This document shows positions 7,708 through 9,724 of a stretch of DNA of 9,724 nt, in pieces. The notes below the pieces were generated by a model. The model did no database searches, was not told the origin of the DNA, and saw only the letters and a program-made list of their open reading frames with translations. Position 1 is the first letter of the stretch. Every line of letters starts with the position of its first letter. The translations under genes and the position numbers were made by a program. The stretch comes from Devosia sp. (GTDB lineage Bacteria; Pseudomonadota; Alphaproteobacteria; Rhizobiales; Devosiaceae), in NCBI GenBank assembly GCA_011322005.1, contig DROE01000143.1:1-9724 (forward strand), read 5' to 3'.

Positions 7708-7722
7708 TTATGGAAAATGCTC

Positions 7723-8421
7723 ATGCGCCCCGATGATTTGCCTGAAATGCGAGAGCTGGAGCCGTTCAAGAGCATGAGGGAGGAAAATTTCGCAGAGTTG
7801 ATGCATGCTGCGTTTCTGCAGAATTTCCCCGCCCAGGTGCAATTGATTACCGAGGGTGATCACGCGGATTTCTTGTTTGTGGTAATTGAGGGGTGCGTTG
7901 AGCTTTACGCCCAGGCCAACGGGCGGGAGGCCGTTCTGGCCATGGTCCGGCCCATCGGCTCGTTCATTCTGGCGGCGGTCATGAAGGATGCGGTGAACCT
8001 GATGTCGGCGCGCACGACCGGAAAATCGCGGATATTGATGATCCCGGCGCAGAATATCCGCGCGGCCTTTGAAAAGGATGACGCCTTTGCCCGCGCCATC
8101 GTGATTGAACTGGCAGGCTATTTCCGGGCAGTCGTCAAGGAGTACAAGAATCTCCGCCTGCGCACAGCGGTTGAGCGTCTGGCCAACTGGCTGTTGAAGT
8201 ACCACAAGGACCAGGGGGCGGAGGGCATGGTCGAACTGCCCTATGACAAGCGTACGCTGGCTTCGATATTGGGGATGACGCCGGAGAACCTTTCCCGGGC
8301 TTTTGGAACACTCAAACCCTATGGCGTGAGTGTAAATGGCGGCCGGGTGAAACTTGATGACCTGGAATCGCTTGAGGTGCTGGCCAAGCCGAATGTGCTG
8401 ATTGACGAGCGCACTACCTGA
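7723..8421 (+). CDS. Crp/Fnr-family transcriptional regulator, NarR-like
   Basis: Predicted activator of the divergent nar operon. The 232-residue product has a cNMP-binding-type beta-roll (about 13-118, with LITEGDHADFLFVVIEGCVELY), a long dimerisation helix (about 120-155) and a C-terminal winged helix (about 170-215). The recognition helix TPENLSRAFGTL holds Glu188, Ser191 and Arg192, the E-x2-S-R pattern that FNR uses to read TTGAT. Only one cysteine (Cys58) is present, so an oxygen-sensing 4Fe-4S cluster of FNR type is not expected. In Paracoccus a similar cluster-free regulator, NarR, sits divergently beside narK and responds to nitrate/nitrite; the parallel here is inferred from position and domain type. 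The start is uncertain: ATG 7723 has a weak GGA 8 nt upstream and fits the family N-terminus. ATG 7717, ATG 7747 and GTG 7615 (with strong GGAGGAG) are alternatives. Confidence 0.88.
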   Translation: MRPDDLPEMRELEPFKSMREENFAELMHAAFLQNFPAQVQLITEGDHADFLFVVIEGCVELYAQANGREAVLAMVRPIGSFILAAVMKDAVNLMSARTTGKSRILMIPAQNIRAAFEKDDAFARAIVIELAGYFRAVVKEYKNLRLRTAVERLANWLLKYHKDQGAEGMVELPYDKRTLASILGMTPENLSRAFGTLKPYGVSVNGGRVKLDDLESLEVLAKPNVLIDERTT

Positions 8422-8634
8422 ACAGTTCATTTATCGGTTTGCCCGGACGAGGCAGTGTCTCGCAGAGGAGCGGGTGCGTCTGAACAGGGTCAGGACCCTG
8501 AATGACAAAACACCCATGCCGTAGCGCCGACATTGTTGACTGCAACAGGCAATTATCGCACCAAAACTGTCCGCTTTAATGGAAAAAAGATGAATTTGTG
8601 GCTTGCTCAAACCCGTTGTTCTCTGCAAGCATGA
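8422..8634. other. Intergenic region between the regulator and the hlyIII-family gene
   Basis: No supported gene lies here. A perfect 7-bp inverted repeat, CAGGGTC-AG-GACCCTG, is at 8485-8500 and has no T-run, so it is not a convincing terminator. A palindrome TGTTG-ACTG-CAACA is at 8534-8547. TTTAAT at 8575-8580 resembles a -10 box for the downstream gene, but I find no good -35 at the right spacing. Confidence 0.5.
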
Positions 8635-9357
8635 ATGGTGGTTTTTGAGTTACGGGTGGTTGTTCTGAGTAGATCTGGCGACATAAGGAACGTTGCACAG
8701 ACCTGGTGGCACACCAGGCGCTCCCATTCACCTGGTGAAATCATTGCCGATGCCATCGTGCACGGGGTGGGGCTGGTTGTGGCCCTTTCCGGGGGGGCGG
8801 TTCTTTTGACCCTGGCGTTGATAAAAACCGCACCGGCAGAGTTTCCCGCACTGACCATTTACGTCATTTCCCTGATAACGCTCTTGTCGGTGTCGATGAC
8901 CTTTAACCTGTGGCCGCGTACGCACACCAAACGTTTTCTGGCGCGTCTGGATCAGGCAGCAATATTTTTGTTCATCGCGGGGACCTATACGCCGTTCCTG
9001 GCCCTGATATGGGACACGCCCAAAGGGGTTGGGTTAACAGCTTTTGTGTGGGGAACAGCGCTGATCGGCATTGCGCTGAAGCTGATCGTCCCGCAGCATT
9101 TCGGACGTCTGGCGATTGTATTTTATCTTGGTATCGGCTGGAGCGGATTATTCGTCTTTCACAGTCTGGCCCTGGCGCTGCCTCCCGCTGCGCTGTGGCT
9201 GATTGTGGCGGGCGGGGTGACCTATTCGGCGGGCATCATCTTTCATCTCTGGGAAAACCTGAAATTCCAGAATGCGTTGTGGCACGTGTTTGTTGTTGCC
9301 GGTGCAATGCTGCATCTGTTTGCCATCTTTGATGCAATGGTCATCAGCCGCTGGTAA
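8635..9357 (+). CDS. Hemolysin III / PAQR-family integral membrane protein
   Basis: A seven-helix membrane protein of the HlyIII branch of the PAQR (adiponectin-receptor-like) family; the physiological role in bacteria is unclear, and a haemolytic function should not be assumed. The 240-residue product shows the family landmarks in order: GEIIADAIVHGVGL (34-47), the LDQAAIFLFIAGTYTPF block (105-121), and LWHVFVVAGAMLHLFAIF near the C-terminus. Aligned by eye to typical members, the S-x3-H histidine is Asn91 (SMTFNLWP) and the first histidine of the C-terminal H-x3-H is Asn213, leaving His217. The catalytic-type Asp106 is retained. The start is weakly supported: ATG 8635 has no clear Shine-Dalgarno, and GTG 8653 is an alternative. 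It converges on an ABC ATPase gene 40 bp downstream. Confidence 0.88.
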   Translation: MVVFELRVVVLSRSGDIRNVAQTWWHTRRSHSPGEIIADAIVHGVGLVVALSGGAVLLTLALIKTAPAEFPALTIYVISLITLLSVSMTFNLWPRTHTKRFLARLDQAAIFLFIAGTYTPFLALIWDTPKGVGLTAFVWGTALIGIALKLIVPQHFGRLAIVFYLGIGWSGLFVFHSLALALPPAALWLIVAGGVTYSAGIIFHLWENLKFQNALWHVFVVAGAMLHLFAIFDAMVISRW

Positions 9358-9397
9358 GTTCGGGGGATGGCAACACCGCTTTCAGGGGCGGTCCGGT
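9358..9397. other. Short convergent gap, no clear terminator
   Basis: The 40 bp between two converging stop codons contain only a weak inverted repeat (ACCGC at 9375-9379 with GCGGT at 9388-9392, 8-nt loop). There is no T-run. A bidirectional terminator would be expected here but cannot be supported from sequence. Confidence 0.3.
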
Positions 9398-9724
9398 TCA
9401 GATGCGCATGGCATCCTCGCCAAACAGGTAGATGTCCTCATCCAAGAAGTTCAGCGCCACCTTGTCTGCAACACTCAGGTCTGAATGGCCAACGATACGC
9501 ACGGTGAACAGGCCGACTTTTTCGACCCGGATATAGGCGAAGCTGTCGGCACCCAGATGCTCCATGACTTCGACTTCGCCATCAATGCGCCCCTTGCCGG
9601 TTTTGGAAACAGAAATTTTTTCGGGCCGTATTCCCATGTTGGCGACACCCGTGGGCAACCCGGCCAGAGATATGGCGGCGCCATTGTCAAAGGTGAGGTT
9701 TGAGCCCCTGGAACTGGCGGCAAC
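9398..9724 (-). CDS. Sugar-type ABC transporter ATP-binding protein, C-terminal TOBE region (partial)
   Basis: Only the last 108 residues are visible; the ATPase core with Walker motifs lies beyond the right edge. The frame is open to the window end, reading in with VAASSRGSNLTFDNGAAISL and then MGIRPEKISV, the Φ-RPE-x-Φ stretch that opens the C-terminal OB/TOBE repeat of UgpC/MsmX/MalK-type ATPases. It continues through GEVEVMEHLGADSFAYI, an FTVRIVG strand and NFLDEDIYLFGEDAMRI, a typical end (LxFDxxGxRI in many relatives). This part usually handles regulatory contacts and shapes the dimer; it does not identify the substrate. Glycerol-3-phosphate, maltose-type or polyol uptake are all possible. 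It converges on the HlyIII-family gene and appears unrelated to the nar operon. Confidence 0.85.
   Translation of the reverse strand, partial: VAASSRGSNLTFDNGAAISLAGLPTGVANMGIRPEKISVSKTGKGRIDGEVEVMEHLGADSFAYIRVEKVGLFTVRIVGHSDLSVADKVALNFLDEDIYLFGEDAMRI

Larger units (their letters stand above)
7434..7722. promoter_or_regulatory. Divergent control region between narK1 and the Crp/Fnr regulator
   Basis: This gap of about 290 bp carries two FNR-type boxes (7536-7549 and 7694-7707), annotated separately, and a spaced inverted repeat GCCAA-N7-TTGGC at 7586-7602. I find no convincing sigma-70 -35/-10 pair on either strand, which fits activator-dependent promoters. An extra ATCAA half-site at 7681-7685 lies upstream of the right-hand box. 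Both reading frames that extend into the gap (narK1 to 7583, regulator to 7615) are judged non-coding here. Confidence 0.7.

Noticed and set aside
7708..8430. Minus-strand open frame of 240 codons opposite the regulator
   Set aside because: It is a shadow of a clear Crp/Fnr-family gene, and its translation has no recognisable domain.
8485..8500. Inverted repeat CAGGGTC-AG-GACCCTG as a terminator of the regulator gene
   Set aside because: The loop is too tight, no T-run follows on either strand, and it lies over 60 bp after the stop; it is noted only as a repeat.
8431..8628. Minus-strand open frame of 65 codons in the intergenic region
   Set aside because: It has no ribosome site, no recognisable motif, and a length expected by chance.

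Overview
The window looks like chromosome of a facultatively anaerobic, nitrate-respiring alphaproteobacterium, probably Hyphomicrobiales or Rhodobacterales. That placement is inferred from three things: the nar operon order with paired NarK1-type and NarK2-type transporters, a divergent NarR-like Crp/Fnr regulator, and an alphaproteobacterial-looking HlyIII protein. Base composition is fairly GC-rich (high fifties by eye). I see no insertion sequences, phage genes, tRNAs or CRISPR arrays, and the intact genes look like resident core or niche-specific DNA.

Layout. From about 7433 down to 1, on the minus strand, runs a nitrate-respiration operon: narK1 (nitrate/proton symporter type), narK2 (nitrate/nitrite antiporter type), narG (catalytic molybdenum subunit) and the first 204 codons of narH (iron-sulfur subunit). 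The window ends inside narH; narJ and narI would be expected just beyond the left edge. NarG and NarH overlap by ATGA. Each transporter gene is followed by a perfect GC-rich stem-loop (6070-6093 and 4388-4413).

Reading the other way, from 7723 to 8421, is a Crp/Fnr-family regulator without the FNR-type cysteine cluster. It keeps the E-x2-S-R recognition-helix residues that read TTGAT-type half-sites. The divergent gap of about 290 bp holds two strong FNR-type boxes. One (7536-7549) is well placed to activate narK1; the other (7694-7707) lies only 15 bp before the preferred regulator start, suggesting autoregulation.

To the right lie a HlyIII/PAQR-family membrane protein (8635-9357, plus strand) and, converging on it, the C-terminal TOBE part of a sugar-type ABC transporter ATPase (minus strand, cut by the right edge). 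Neither has an obvious functional tie to nitrate respiration.

Working model: under low oxygen and with nitrate or nitrite present, an FNR protein and/or the NarR-like regulator activates narK1. NarK1 starts nitrate import by proton symport, NarK2 then exchanges nitrite for nitrate, and NarGH(I) reduces nitrate at the inner face of the cytoplasmic membrane. I do not see a wholly new system. The points worth a second look are the control region, the intra-operon stem-loops, an enlarged NarK2 with two extra predicted membrane spans, and a HlyIII protein with two of its three usual metal-ligand histidines replaced by Asn.
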